Source of the DNA: Mangifera indica
Taxonomy: Eukaryota > Streptophyta > Magnoliopsida > Sapindales > Anacardiaceae
NCBI RefSeq assembly: GCF_011075055.1
Contig: NC_058152.1
Coordinates: 3,410,001 to 3,474,000 of the forward strand
DNA: 64,000 bases
Direction: 5' to 3'
Of the stretch, positions 11,715 to 23,922 are shown piece by piece. The notes beneath the pieces are model-generated. The model had not been told where the DNA came from. It ran no database searches and saw only the letters and a program-made list of their open reading frames with translations. How positions within the stretch are numbered: position 1 is the first letter of the stretch; the number at the start of each line of letters is the position of its first letter. The translations under genes and the position numbers were made by a program.

Positions 11715-14700
11715 TTATTCAATTCCCTGCATCTGCTTGGATTGAGAACGCCAACTACAGAATAAAATGCCCCGGGAAACAAGGTAAATTATAAAAGCCA
11801 CATATGCACCGGTAAAAGCACATACTACCGTAGCAAAGGCCACACTATTCACTTCAGAGGAGAAAAAGTCCACCAAAAGATAACCATTGATCACTATCAC
11901 CAGGGTAGCCACAAGCCATGACACAATCTGCAGAGGATAAAATGAAAAGTGTGAACCAATGAATAAATTCAATCGCCTGCTTGGTAAACAAAATCAGTAA
12001 CAAAACATCACAAAGTATGGATTATTTATAGAAAAGAATGAGTTCAATTAGTTTAGTTCTAATCTATTACATATGGGAAGGTGAATAAAAGAAATTATGC
12101 AGCCTTCTCTTATACTTGAGATTGTAACAAAGATCCTTGATCAAAGAGACTCTGGCAAGGTAAAATATCAGAGAAGAAAATTCTATATAAACACAGATGG
12201 AAATTCATCATTCATAAATAGCTTAAAAACAGTAACATAGTAGTTCTGCCAGTCTTGTATTACTAAATACTTGACAAATATGAAAAGTATATCAGTAATT
12301 CGTGAAACGGACTCAAACACCAGGTTCAACAAACTACACAGAGTATGCTTTAAGTTTCATAGAAACAAATGTTTCCTTTATGACACCAATGGTGGGGCTT
12401 CATGTAAAGGAATACATATTAAAAGTTTTTGAAGCAGAGGATGGATGCAGAGGTAAGGGGATGGTAAATTCAGGTTATCCATCCATTTGACAAGAACAAA
12501 CACTTGTCATCACTAAATGTATTGGCTACATCATTAAAAATAACAAGGTAGACACGAGCAGATGTAGACTGTCAAAAGAAGAGAAAAAGAGAAGAGGACA
12601 CCTACGACCAGCTCATAATTACTAAGATAGGCATGTAGTTTTATTTGAATGGTTTCATTATGCCAATGATGACAATGCACGCAACTTTATCTCTACTAAA
12701 ACAGATAGGTCAGATGTAATAGTTTCTCAATGAACTCTAATTAACAAAACACACAATTCCACAAACCCAAATACAAACACATTTTCACAGATCCTTGCAT
12801 TAATAACCATATAATATAAGAACTAAAGTCAATGGCAAGACCCAACATGATTTGAAAAAGGCCAAAGGACTACTTTTCACCCAAGTTTTAATGCAAATAC
12901 AAATGCATACTCGCAAGGTTTCAAAAACCTATCTACAGACTAACAATTGTTAAAATTTTTTGTTAGAATTAAGAATAAAACCATTATTTTACTAATAATA
13001 TTAAAATATATATAATTTCATTTCATTCCCCCCCCTCCCCCCCGAATTTTGAAAACTAGCATTTTGCCTCTAGCCTAAACTTTGAAAAATAACTTTTTCC
13101 CTCTCAAATTCCTAGGATTTACTATAAACTTCGACGACTGTCAATCGGTTCTGACGTCAACCGGTCTTTTATATGTCTCCCTTTGTTGCCACTGATGACA
13201 TCAGAAGAAGGTTAACGGAGAACTGATGGTGACGAAGCCTAAAGATGAAGAGACTTCATCGAATCGACTCTGAAAGGCAAGAATCTACGCATTTTCGGTC
13301 AATTTAGCTTCAGATTTGGACGACCATCAATGATGACCCATTTTTTGGCCATGAATGCAATGAATTTTAGCGGTCCGAAACCGATTGGACGAAACCTCTT
13401 TGTTGTTAGGGCTTCATTAACTTTAATCTAACATCATCGATGGCAACAAAGGGAGAGGCAGAGAAGGCCGATCAATGTCGGAACCGATTGGCTGTCACCA
13501 TTGCCGAAGTTTACAACAACCCTAAGATTTTTTTTTGGGGCGGGGGGGGAGAGAGGGAAGTTACTTTTCAAAGTTAAGGTTGGAGGGTAAAATAGGAGTT
13601 TTCAAAACTTGGGGGGAAAATAAAATAAAATAATATATTTTTTAATATTATTGGTAAAAATAACGATTTTACCCTTAATTCTAATAGAAAATTTTAACAG
13701 CAATTGGTTCTTGCGTGGGTATTTGAGTTTTTGAAACCCTACAGATGTGCATCTGTATTTGCATTAAAACTTGGGTGAGAAATAGTCTTTTTGCCTTTGA
13801 AAAATATCCATGTAGATAAAACCATTTAAATTCTTCAAGATCTTAGAATATGAACTCAAGTTCAAATCAGGTGTTACTCTAGACGAATGTATCTCAACTA
13901 AATAAGGTGTAAACTCTCTTAAAAAACCCACAAGGCTGCAATGTTAGAGCTTCTCAAAGCTAAAAATGAAAATCAGACACCATATAACAGTAGATTAGCA
14001 TTGACTTAAATTGTGATTAAGGGATTTATCACCAAGATGCAAAACAAAGCAATAAAAGATATACCTGAAGAATGGGGCCGATTTTGAAAATCCCCATGAT
14101 ATGCTCCTTTGATACCAAACACAAAAGTGGGATAAGAGCAAAAGGGATTTGAAGTGACTGTAGCACATTCAACCATTCATTTAGTACATCCAAAGTGTCT
14201 TCACTGCTATCAAAAACAAGAGCAACAATCATGGTTGGGACAATTGCAAAGCTTCGTGTTATTAATGCCCTCAGCCATTTTTTCAACCTCAAGTTCAGAA
14301 AACCTCCCATGATAAACTGCCCCGCGTAAGTACCGGTAATAGTGCTACTCTGTCCAGCTGCTAATAACCCAATACCCCAGATGTATAAAATTGGGAAAAA
14401 TCCACCTCCATACTTCTCTTGAAGGTATTGCCCTGCATTTACAAGGCCAATACTATTGGCCAGCTCTGTACCATAAAAACCCTTAGCAAAAACAGTCGTA
14501 ACAAATAGATTGATAATGAGGGAAACTACAAGGGCAACAGTAGACTCAATAGAATAGTATCTGAGTGCTTCTTGAACCCGTCCTTTCTTGTTGTGATCGA
14601 TCTCTCTTGACTGTACGAGAGCAGAGTGCAAGAAAACATTGTGAGGCATGATAATGCAACCCACAACTCCCACAGCCTGCTTTATCGTTTTAGAACTAAG

Positions 14701-15634
14701 CTTAGGAACCAAAAGGCCTGCAACAGATAACCCAATAAACGTGCTGAGTACAACTATGCAAGATGATTCCTATAAGCAGACGAAAATATCACAAATGTGA
14801 AAGTCAATTCACCAAATGAGAATTCCATACCAACAAGAAGCTCGATGCCGCTAGGCTTTGCATCACCAAACATCCAAGCAAAAGAGAGAGCCATTGTTGC
14901 AATGAGAACAGCAAAAACAGCTTCCAATTTTCTCACACCGTAGTTCTCAAGGAGCAGAAATATGAAACTGTCAAGAATAATGAAAGAAAAACCAAGTCAA
15001 TATATTTATGAAACATAATTCTGAAAATTAACATCAACAAAATGTTAGAATTTTTGAAATAATAACACGAGTATACGAAATCATAAATTATCAGCAAATA
15101 AAAAAAAGAGATTTACCAATCAAGAGCAGTGATAAGAACCCCCGACCAGAGAGGGAAAACCCCGTTACTTAATATCTGAATCGCAATCGCACTCCCAATG
15201 ACCTCCTGAATATCCGCACCAATAAGTGCCAACTCAGCCATGATCCACAGCACCATCCGAGCCCACGTGGGGTACTCCTCACGACAGAGCTCAGCCAAGT
15301 GTCTTCCGGAGGCCACGCCGAGCCGGGCCGCCAGTAACTGAATCAATAAGCCCATGGCAGTGGCCCACATGAGCAGCCACAAGAGTGAGTAGCCAGCAAT
15401 CGCGCCGGCCTGGAGATCTCCCTCTAAGTTCCCAGGATCGAGAAAAGCGATGCTCATCAAAAAGCCGGGACCAGTGAAAAGCCAAAGCTTCTTCCACGAA
15501 AACGGCGGCGCACTCGCACAGTCGTCAAGGTCTGCGTCGTCGATCCCCATTATCACTACCTTATCTCTGGAATCATAAGCTCTTTCTTCTTCATCATCCG
15601 GTAACAGCAGTTCTTCGTGTTCTCGCACAGGCAT
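11715..15634 (-). CDS. NRAMP2: NRAMP-family divalent metal transporter (NRAMP2-like)
   Basis: Four coding exons: 15634-15117, 14967-14831, 14717-14065 and 11927-11715. All introns are GT-AG and phases agree, giving 506 aa, the usual plant length. NRAMPs are proton-coupled Mn/Fe transporters with about 12 membrane helices. The protein has an acidic N-terminus, the metal-site motif DPGN (residues 66-69, helix 1) and MPHN (242-245, helix 6), and the family segment [19 protein letters not shown]. The start at 15634 ([10 protein letters not shown]) is chosen because the frame upstream has no ATG and family members begin just before such an acidic stretch. [14 protein letters not shown] and [11 protein letters not shown] recall Arabidopsis NRAMP2 (trans-Golgi Mn supply) more than vacuolar NRAMP3/4, but the subgroup needs a tree. 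Intron 3 (2137 bp) carries a foldback transposon. The reading frame looks intact. Confidence 0.95.
12860..13795. mobile_element. Mutator-like foldback element, copy B, inside NRAMP intron 3
   Basis: The left end GGCCAAAGGACTACTTTTCA and the complement of the right end, GGCAAAAAGACTATTTCTCA, are inverted repeats. They continue through CCCAAGTTTTAATGCAAATA and on for several hundred bases: a C-rich run near 13030 pairs with a G-rich run near 13545, and CGACTGTCAATCGGTT pairs with AACCGATTGGCTGTCA. It is flanked by perfect 9-bp duplications TTTGAAAAA (12851-12859 and 13796-13804). The 936-bp element is nearly all stem and encodes no protein. This is the best-preserved member of the family in the window. 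Confidence 0.9.
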
Positions 15635-16060
15635 TTTGTTTTTTGTGGGAGATTCTGCCACTGAGAACAAATTGATTAATTCTAAAAAATAAAATCCCAC
15701 AAGCAGAGTCAGAAATGGCGATCGCACAGGCTTATTTGACTGAAGTAAAACCTCCTTCACTCATTTCTCCTTCAGGATTTTATACTGTACTGCTGAGACC
15801 TGTGTACTACGTAAGCTCTACGTGGCATCAACCATATGTACGGCCTTTTTATCAGATGACTAGGTAAGAAGAAAGCGCGAGGACGGAAGGGTCAGATGCT
15901 GCCATGTGTGTGGGAGCAACGAGTGAACTAACGTCTTTACCGTGGATGGCTCGTGGTTGCACGAGGCCACTGTGTTGCCACTTGTGGCCTTGACTGACGA
16001 CAAAGTAACTTTAACTTACCCCTATATTTATAGCAGCTTCGTTTTGTTTATGGTCTATTT
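15635..16060 (-). promoter_or_regulatory. NRAMP 5' leader and proximal promoter region
   Basis: Sequence upstream of the start codon has higher GC than the surrounding intergenic DNA. It contains CTACGTGGCA at 15819-15828, a bZIP-type ACGTGGC core that resembles abscisic-acid response elements. No clear TATA box could be chosen. Regulatory meaning is inferred from motif resemblance only. Confidence 0.3.
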
Positions 16061-17476
16061 TTAATTTTTCAAATATATCACGAGTGAATTTTGTTAAATA
16101 TCTTATCTAATTTTAAAATAGAGAATAGTATCCCAAAATAAATAATAATTGAAGTCCAAAAAGATAAAATAAGAAAGGTTTTTTTTTCTTTAAAGAAGTA
16201 TTTTATTCAAATTAAATTATTATATTAAGTTAAAATTAATTATACTAAGTAAAATAAATTTTAAATTTAATAAATTTCCTTTTTTATTATTTAAATTGTT
16301 TTCAAATTATATTTAAGAATACTTTTATTTATTCTATCAGGTATCATTATTGTCTGTTTTCATTTGACAATAAGAGCAAAATATGTACTTGTTTAAATAC
16401 GAGAATTAAGAAATTATATTTTAAAATTAAATTTTAATTTTTTTGATACAATAATTTTACTGTTGATAATTACATCTATAATTTTTTTATTGAATTTTAA
16501 TTTCAAAAAGATAATTTAACTCAAATAATTTTTTTTGTTAAAAAATAATTATGTTTTTAAATATATATTTAAGTTTTTTTTTTGTTAATTCAGATTTTAA
16601 ACACATATGTTGAATGTTTGGTTTGTAATAAATTTAATAATTTATTTTTTATTATTAATATTAATTGATTTGAGTTATTAAATAATATGGTATTCTTATA
16701 ATCTAATATTACTAAAATGACATATCTTAATTTAATAATCACATATATTTTACATATTAAAAAAGTAGTAAATTTTAATTTTATTTTGACTTATTAAATT
16801 TTTTAACAAAAATGTTATCTGTATTGGTAATAAGATGACAATTCAAAAATAATAATTTATTTAATTAATTTTTATAATTAGATTATATGAAAAATCTTAT
16901 ATTTTATTAATGAAAAATATTTTAGTAAATTATATTTGTACAATCAAACTCAATTATAACTTTTATACCATAATCGAACATAGCGGATATAAGTCAAATT
17001 TACTTAGGCTTGACTTAGTGTTTAGCTACAATAAATTCAAACTCAAGTCTTAACTCAAACTTTAACTTTAGTTTGAGTCAAACAAGTTCAATTTTATTGA
17101 ACTGTTGATATATCTATTTTTTCAATAATTTTTTATTGATAAGGGTGATAGATTTATTTTTTTAATAATTTATTTTTTTCTTCTCTAATGATTTTATTAT
17201 TTCTTTTTAACAATTTTTTAGTGACTCATTTGATAACACATTGGCAATTTAACCAAATTCAAACTTAACCTAGAACTAAACTTTTTGGATTTGAGTTATT
17301 TCAAATTGATTTTTAGTTAGGTTTGCTGGCTAATAAACTTATGTTAAAGACAAAAAAAGTGTACTAATTCTACGCCGCAAATAGTCTTCTTACCTTGCCA
17401 ATCAATCTTTGGACCAACTGGACATGTCTTACTCTCCCCTTCAATGATCCCCCACAAACGCATAATTGTATAGAAG
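16061..17476. other. AT-rich intergenic, nothing recognised
   Basis: About 1.4 kb of very AT-rich sequence without usable open frames, repeat ends or gene-like segments. Confidence 0.5.
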
Positions 17477-17590
17477 GCCAAAAAGATTATTTTTTATCCA
17501 AATTTTAATATAAAGATGAATATATATTTATAGAGTCTTAAAAAGTAACTTTTTCCTCTCAATTTTGTAAGGTTTTCTCTTCTTTCTAAT
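17477..17590. mobile_element. foldback-family left-end fragment
   Basis: GGCCAAAAAGATTATTTTTT and the following TATCCAAATTTTAATATAAA, then AAAAAGTAACTTTTTCCTCT, match the left arm of copy B with an internal deletion. No right end is found nearby. Confidence 0.5.
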
Positions 17591-18083
17591 AATAGCGATA
17601 ATGACTTTTAGTATCTCTACTTTTAACTAGTCTGTTTCTTTCTTTGACAGACGACATTAATGGAGACTTTGTATTTGTCGACCAAGATGAGACGAAATCG
17701 TCTGGTCTCTTTGTCTTTGCATAAGGCAATAATGGGTTAGCTTCCGTAATCTCCGTATGAAAGTCCGCAAGGTATTTCAGTATCAGGAATAGAATTATTA
17801 CCAGCAATGCCGCATAATTGAAATGACTCGCTCAGTAGTGCATTTATCAATTCACTTAATTTTCAGATTCAACTAAGTCTTGATTCTGGGTTCAAACTAG
17901 CCTACCCGAAATTGCAAAGCAAGCAACCAAACAAGCGAGAAAGAAAGTGCAAGACACAATTGCACCAGATCATCCTGTAATGTGACATCATCCTCAAAGC
18001 TCTAGTTATAAAGGAGAAACGGGTTGCATTAAGTATAGAGCTTTACCTCATTAGTGGTGGTTAAATTCAAAGGTTGAGATCTA

Positions 18084-18398
18084 GTGAAGTCAAAGTTTAG
18101 TTTGTTCATGCTGCCTAATGTTGAATCAGCTCCCTTTCAATTTGTATCTGAAGAGAAACAGAGGGAATTTCATAAAAAGGAAGGAAAAGAAATCAAAATG
18201 GTTAATTTCAATTACAAACAGTCAAACAAACTATGGAAGCAGTTGATTTTTGTGGCAGCAAAAAAATCACACAATGCAACATTGAAATTTACAAGAAAAA
18301 ATTTGTATATTACCTCAGAAGGCTATGAAATTAGTTTGCAAGATCGACTGTATCTGATTCTTCGACAACACAGGAGAAAACAAGCTCGCCCATTTTGA
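18084..18398 (+). other. unidentified 104-codon open frame, possibly a gene remnant
   Basis: The frame begins MKSKFSLFMLPNVESAPFQF and is rich in Lys, Glu and Gln. Protein-like sequence continues in a shifted frame beyond its stop, with an ARIASLRVQRKAALVAAAV-like stretch at about 18445-18505. This suggests a decayed gene rather than a complete one. The segment APFQFVSEEKQREFHKK faintly recalls TPX2/WVD2-type microtubule proteins (a charged REF-containing helix), but the match is too weak to name it. No introns or neighbours help. Confidence 0.2.
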
Positions 18399-18509
18399 AA
18401 ACATGTCAAGAAAGAGTTTACAGTGCTAAAACTGATGTGGAACAAGCAAGAATTGCTTCGTTGAGAGTACAGAGAAAGGCAGCTCTAGTAGCGGCTGCAG
18501 TTTCATAGA

Positions 18510-19159
18510 AACGAGAGGCGAGTAATGAGGTGCTAGTTTGGCAAATGGGTTTGACATGAGTGTGGTCTTTGAATTGGCAAAATAGGAGATTCGTGACAAT
18601 GTTTAAGTGAGAAGTGACAAAACGAGAGGGAAGACTGTTAGCTGTTCATTTGAATGGTAGGCCATCACCTTATTATTTGTATATAAAATTATATATATAA
18701 TTTTATTAATGATGTAATGATGTTTCACTCAATTTATTATACAAGAGAGACTTTGTTCCCTATGTATGGTCAGAGGATATCACATTTAATATTATTTACA
18801 AAGTTAGATATAATTCAAATCGGTTGCTCATTAGAAGGGATGGTTGAATACATTAATGATTGTTCTCATTTTTATTAAGTAAATCTTTTCCTATCTTCAA
18901 TATAAAAATTTCCCTGTGGGTTTCCCCTCCCATCTTTATGAAAAATATTTCTCTCCGTTTTTCCTCTCAATTCATATGAAATATTCATTAGTTATCAAAT
19001 AATTTGGAATTAAAAGTTTAGATAATATATAGGTACAAATTAAGGACGAGAAGAGCTAAGAATATATCTATTATAGTCTTTGTCTCATTCTCGATTATGA
19101 GGATTTTAAGAATCCTCGTTTTTATTTTTATCAAGGAATCTTCTTTTTATTTAGTGAAG
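18510..19159. other. intergenic, nothing recognised
   Basis: AT-rich sequence with scattered short repeats and no supported gene. Confidence 0.4.
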
Positions 19160-19460
19160 AACAAATTGAAGACTTAATTTGGAGGATCGAATTATCATTC
19201 TTGATTGTTAATTCGAGTTTACCTTGATTAAATTAGTTATTACGTTAAGATGTTTACCTAAATAATGTGAAATTAAATGTTGAACTATAAAATACTATAC
19301 TTAGGGAGGGGTAAGTTGAAGACCTAATTTGAAGGTTTGAATTATCATCCCTGATTGTTAATTTGAGTTCGCCTTAATTAAATTGGTTACTACATTAAAA
19401 TGTTAACGTAGGTTATGTGAAATTAAATGGTGATCTATAAACTACTATATTTATAAGTGT
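19160..19460. repeat. tandem duplication, two diverged units of about 150 bp
   Basis: GAAGACTTAATTTGGAGG at 19168 is repeated as GAAGACCTAATTTGAAGG at 19318. The similarity continues through GAATTATCAT(T/C)C(T/C)TGATTGTTAATT to GTGAAATTAAATG. The period is 150 bp. Confidence 0.8.
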
Positions 19461-20359
19461 AAAGGTTAGCATTTATCAAAATATTTGGTCTCTTCGTTAA
19501 AAATTATCTTGAAATTTTAAAAAATTACCTAAGAAATTGTTTAAGAATTTGTCGAATATCTCCGATAACTTTTTGTTGTGGATGTCATTTTACGGTTTGA
19601 TAAAATAATAAATTTTCACTTTTTAAATTTGAAATATATAAATTTAGGGCCGATTTTCTCTTTTATTATTTAGTTTGCATATGATTTCTGGTAGTGGTTA
19701 GTTACTGTCAATTTAATATTTTTATTTACTATAAATATAATTTGAGAAATATTATTACATAGGCTAGTGTCAGTCTAAGAAATATCATGGTTTTAAAAAT
19801 TAGATCGGACTGATTGAATTATCACATGCTAGTCAAACTTATTCTAATTTATTTGAAAACTGTTCTTGTAATTAAATCAGGTTTAACTTAATTAACATAA
19901 AAAATAATTTTTATTTAAAAAATAAAAATTTAAACTTGAAACGTTATTTATTATATTTGAATATATATGTATATATCATCAAATTAAGTTTATTTTAATA
20001 TGAAATATGTTAAATTATATATTTAATGATAAATTATAAAAAAGAATTTAAATATTATTTTTGAATAATTAACTAGTCTACTCACTGACTAATCAATTGG
20101 ATGAGACCACCTCTTCCACTGAATCAATATCCGATCTGGTTTCAAAAATATTAAAAAATACTAAGACAATAGTAGTTGATAAATTAAAATTTTATGAAAT
20201 GGTCGATGAGGATTTTGCACTGAGTTATGGCAGTGACAATATTCTTCTTGCATATTAAAGCTTTTCCTTTTTTTTTTTTTTTTTCAATACAATATATATG
20301 ATATTTTACAACAACAACATAATAATTTATTATATGATATTACACTTATAAGTTATTTG
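19461..20359. other. AT-rich intergenic, nothing recognised
   Basis: No supported gene. Poly-T run at about 20270-20284. Confidence 0.45.
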
Positions 20360-20750
20360 GTTCCTTGATGGTGATATGACAAATAATATAAGTAGTAATC
20401 TGATTAATATATTTATTTTAAGTATTAAAATATTATCGAGATAATATTAATTTTATTATAATTATATTCTTATTTATTAATTTTTAATAACAAAGATAAC
20501 TTTATTTTCAATTAATATAACAAGTAATATAAAAAATGTTTTAGAATAATTATACTTAAAGATATTTAAATAAAATTATTTATTAGTATTTTATTATTAT
20601 CTTTAACCAAACACAATAATTATTTATATCTATCGAATTTTATCAAATATAATAATCATTTATACTCAATTAACTTTTCAATAACTTATTTTTAAGATAA
20701 TTTTTAATTTTAATAATAAAATATTATCGAAACTAAACCTACAATAACAT
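20360..20750 (+). mobile_element. AT-rich TTTGGTT-ended MITE family, diverged copy
   Basis: Shares with the copy at 58457 the ordered segments ATGACAAATAATATAAGTAG, TTTATTATAATTATATTCTT, ACCAAACACAATAATTATTT and AATTTTATCAAATATAATAA. Terminal repeats are worn. Confidence 0.6.
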
Positions 20751-21523
20751 CATTTATTACAAAGAAAATGGAGGCAGACAGATTTATTTTTTGCCACATT
20801 ATAACAGCTGAAATTCACATGTGCTTTCACTTCCAAAGCTACAACAGAAGTGTAGGGATAAGGTCACCCATCTGGGTAGCTGTTTCTTTTCCTATTTGTG
20901 CTTCTGCAAGTTTCCATACAAATGAAATGGACAAATGAACTCGCCCATGTAGCTGTCCCAGTTCTCTCCAGATTCATGAATCAACCTTTTTCTTTTATAT
21001 TTTTGTTAAACAATCTACACCAGCTAGGCTATCATTATCTTTATAAAACAGACAAAGAAGCTGAGAGTCAGTGATCCAAGTGAGCATATGTTAACTGGAG
21101 ATATAGACTTTTGTGGATGGCAATAGATCTCCCATCCTTCTCTGTTAGCCCTCACCACACACTCTATTATCTTCATCCCTGCTCTTTCCCTTTTGTCATC
21201 ACTGTTACTTAGCACTAATTACCCATTACACCTTTCATTTCCAACAAGTGATTATTATGTGTAAGGCTGAAACAGAATGATATTTTATTAGAGAATTGAG
21301 AACTTAAGCTGCATATTTTACACTTACATTATTGCTGCATGCTTGTTCACCTCAGGTTTTATTATATACAACCATAAGTATTTTCCAACAGGATGATAGA
21401 AACAAAAGAGTAAATGCTTGTTGTCACACTATTTGATGGAGATATCAGCATGAGAAAGATCCTTGAATTCTCTTTGACATGGTGGGATTTTATCAGGAAG
21501 AAGCTGCGGCCACCACTCTGAAC
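20751..21523. other. sequence upstream of the NPH3 pseudogene
   Basis: Less AT-rich than its surroundings and probably the relict promoter and leader of the pseudogene that follows. No functional element can be assigned. Confidence 0.35.
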
Positions 21524-23505
21524 ATGGCCACTAAGAAGAAGGAGCTGCTGTCCACTGCCATGAAGAGAACCAGTGAATGGTTTGCTTTTTATCCTTTGTT
21601 TTTCCCTGTTCACTTGAAGTTTAAACTCATGTTTATATGATTTATTCAAGGCATTAATAATTATTATTATACGCTGTTTCAGGATTTTCTCCCAGGAGAT
21701 TCCTAGTGATGTAACTGTTCATGTTGGAGGAACTTCCTTTCGTTACATAAGGTATGATTCCTCTTAACTTTTGCTTTTCAGTTTCAAATATATCTTTGCT
21801 CCACTGCATACTAAATAAGAAGTTAGAGAATCTAGTCAATAAGTGATGTTTACTATTTTATCTCCTACATTAATGGCAGTTTCCATTAGTCTCAAAATGT
21901 GGATACATAAGAATGCTGGCATCTAAATCCAGTGATGTTCCGGGCAGGGCACAGGCACTTGAACTTGCAGCAAAATTCTGCTCTGGAATTGATTTTGAGA
22001 TCAACACAGAAAACATTGCCTTGCTTAGATGTGCGGCAGAGTATCTTGAGATGACTGAGGACTATGTAGTTGGAAATTTGGTTGGAAAAGTTGAAGCTTA
22101 CTTGAATGAAGTAGCTCTCCAGAGCCTTGCAGGAGCAGTTACCATTTTACATATATCAGAGAGCCTACTTCCAATTGCAGAGAAAGTAAGATTGGTGGGT
22201 CATTGCATAGATGCAATAGCATACATTGCCAGTAAAGAAAGCCAGTTTTCTTTGTCTGGTAGGGCTGAGAGGGGTACTGAAGGAGCAATTCAACAATGGC
22301 ATCTCATCTGAAGGCCATGTGGGCTAAAGATTTTACTGTTTTTAGGATCAATATCTTCCAACGGATTTTGACAGCAATGATGGCAAAGGAATTCAAACAA
22401 TATGTTCTTGGTCCTGTACTTATGCTGTATGCACAGAAATCTCTTCGAGGTTTGGTGAGATCTCAAACCAAAAATGCTTTAACGTATTGTTGGAGTATTG
22501 AACCTGACACTATGTTCTGATGCAGGAAATATTTGCAGAAGGGAGGAAGAAAATTGAGCCTCAACAAGAACATGAAAAGGCAGGAAATATTCTGCCAAGG
22601 GAAAAGAATGCATTGTCTGTTAGCTTTCTATCGATGCTGTTCCAATCTGCAATATATCTTGAAACAACAGTTGCTTGCCGGCTTGATTTGGAGAAGAGAA
22701 TGGCCTTGCATTTGGGACAGGCTGTTCTGGATGATCTATTGACCCCTGCATATTCTTTTACCGGGAATACATTCTTTGACGCGGACACAGTGCAGCGGAT
22801 CATCTGACTTACCTTGAACATGAAGTGCACACAGATGAGGATTATGTTTCTTACACAATAAGTAATATGGAGCGAGGTGCGAAGCTAATGGAGAACTACC
22901 TTGCTGAGATAGCCTTCGATCGTAACTTATCCATCACGAAATTCATTAGCCTTGCTGAACTTATTCCAGAGCAATCAACGGTAACAGAGGATGGGATGAA
23001 TAGAACCATTGACATCTACCTCAAGGTGAACTATGTCCAATTCTATTCGCCAAGAACATCTAATAAAACATGTTGACAATTCATATGCTACTGCTAGTTA
23101 GGCCATTTGATCAATCTTTTGCTTCAATTTTCACAGGCTCATCCGATTCCAAGTGACCTGGAGAGGAAGAAAGTTTGTAGCTTGATGAACTGTCAGAAGC
23201 TTTCTCGACAACCCTGTGCTCATGCTGCACAAAATGACCGGCTGCCTGTTCAAACGGTGGTTCAAGTGCTTTACTATGAGCAACAGCGCCTTCGGGATGG
23301 CATTAATGGTAACCTAATGGGTAGAGAGAATGAGCACACTAGCTTACGAAGAGAGAAACCTCCTTTGACTAGAAAATCATTCATCAATTCTGCGTCCAAA
23401 AAACTTGGACGCCTTTATCCTTTTGTGCGTGCGGATGGAGTCCCACCTTCAAACCCCAGAAGTAAAACAAAACCCGCAAAAGACAGGCGGCATTCCACAT
23501 CTTGA
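21524..23505 (+). pseudogene. BTB/POZ-NPH3 (NRL family) protein, non-processed pseudogene
   Basis: Intact family members are plasma-membrane-associated CUL3 adaptor-type proteins (NPH3/RPT2-like). Five exon pieces with conserved splice sites remain: 21524-21579, 21683-21751, 21912-22454, 22526-23025 and 23137-23505. Recognisable parts are the BTB start (SDVTVHVGGTSF), the NPH3-domain pieces LAAKFCSGIDFEINTEN, LGPVLMLYAQKSLRGL, KFISLAELIPEQS and LPVQTVVQVLYYEQQRLRD, and a C-terminus ending KPAKDRRHSTS. Damage: the BTB core after GGTSF is deleted, a short deletion at residues equivalent to VSES...DVPG, a frameshift with stop near 22300, loss of about 9 residues after QEHEK, a second frameshift at about 22803-22809, and loss of the coiled coil between TSLRRE and KPPLTRK. 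Introns show it arose by DNA duplication, not retroposition. Closest remembered relatives are SR1IP1-like, at low certainty. Confidence 0.9.
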
Positions 23506-23922
23506 TGACACATTGGCTTATATTAGACTCTTATCAGATCTCCATGGACAGTGTAGTATCCTTGTTGATTTGTTTAAGGCTTGAGAAGACAAATAGCTAT
23601 TGTCTGATTTGTGTGATATCTCTGTAAATTGCATTTTCAACTGAATCATAGTGAATCTAATTAAGCATTAACAATTATGGTGATGTAAGGTTATGAGAAC
23701 TGATTAGAGATCATAATGAACTATTAGAGCAAAGGTCAATGTGTAATTATAATGGGTTTTGCAAGCCAGGGAAAACAAGTAAACTTTACAGAAGACTACA
23801 TCAGCCATTATACTAAAAACTAAGCAGAAAATGCCACGCTTACATCATCAATTATCACAGCAATATCAGTCGATAGGAAGGGAGTCTAAATTGATATTTC
23901 CATATCCACTAAGGAAGATTTT
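23506..23922. other. intergenic between convergent pseudogene and DUF863-like gene
   Basis: Likely holds the 3' untranslated regions of both neighbours. No other feature seen. Confidence 0.4.

Noticed and set aside
15291..15497. Alternative-frame segment inside NRAMP exon 1
   Set aside because: The overlapping frame encodes the conserved NRAMP helices; this one has no homology features.
22561..22830. Antisense frame across the NPH3 pseudogene
   Set aside because: Shadow of the conserved coding strand; the sense strand aligns with the family throughout.
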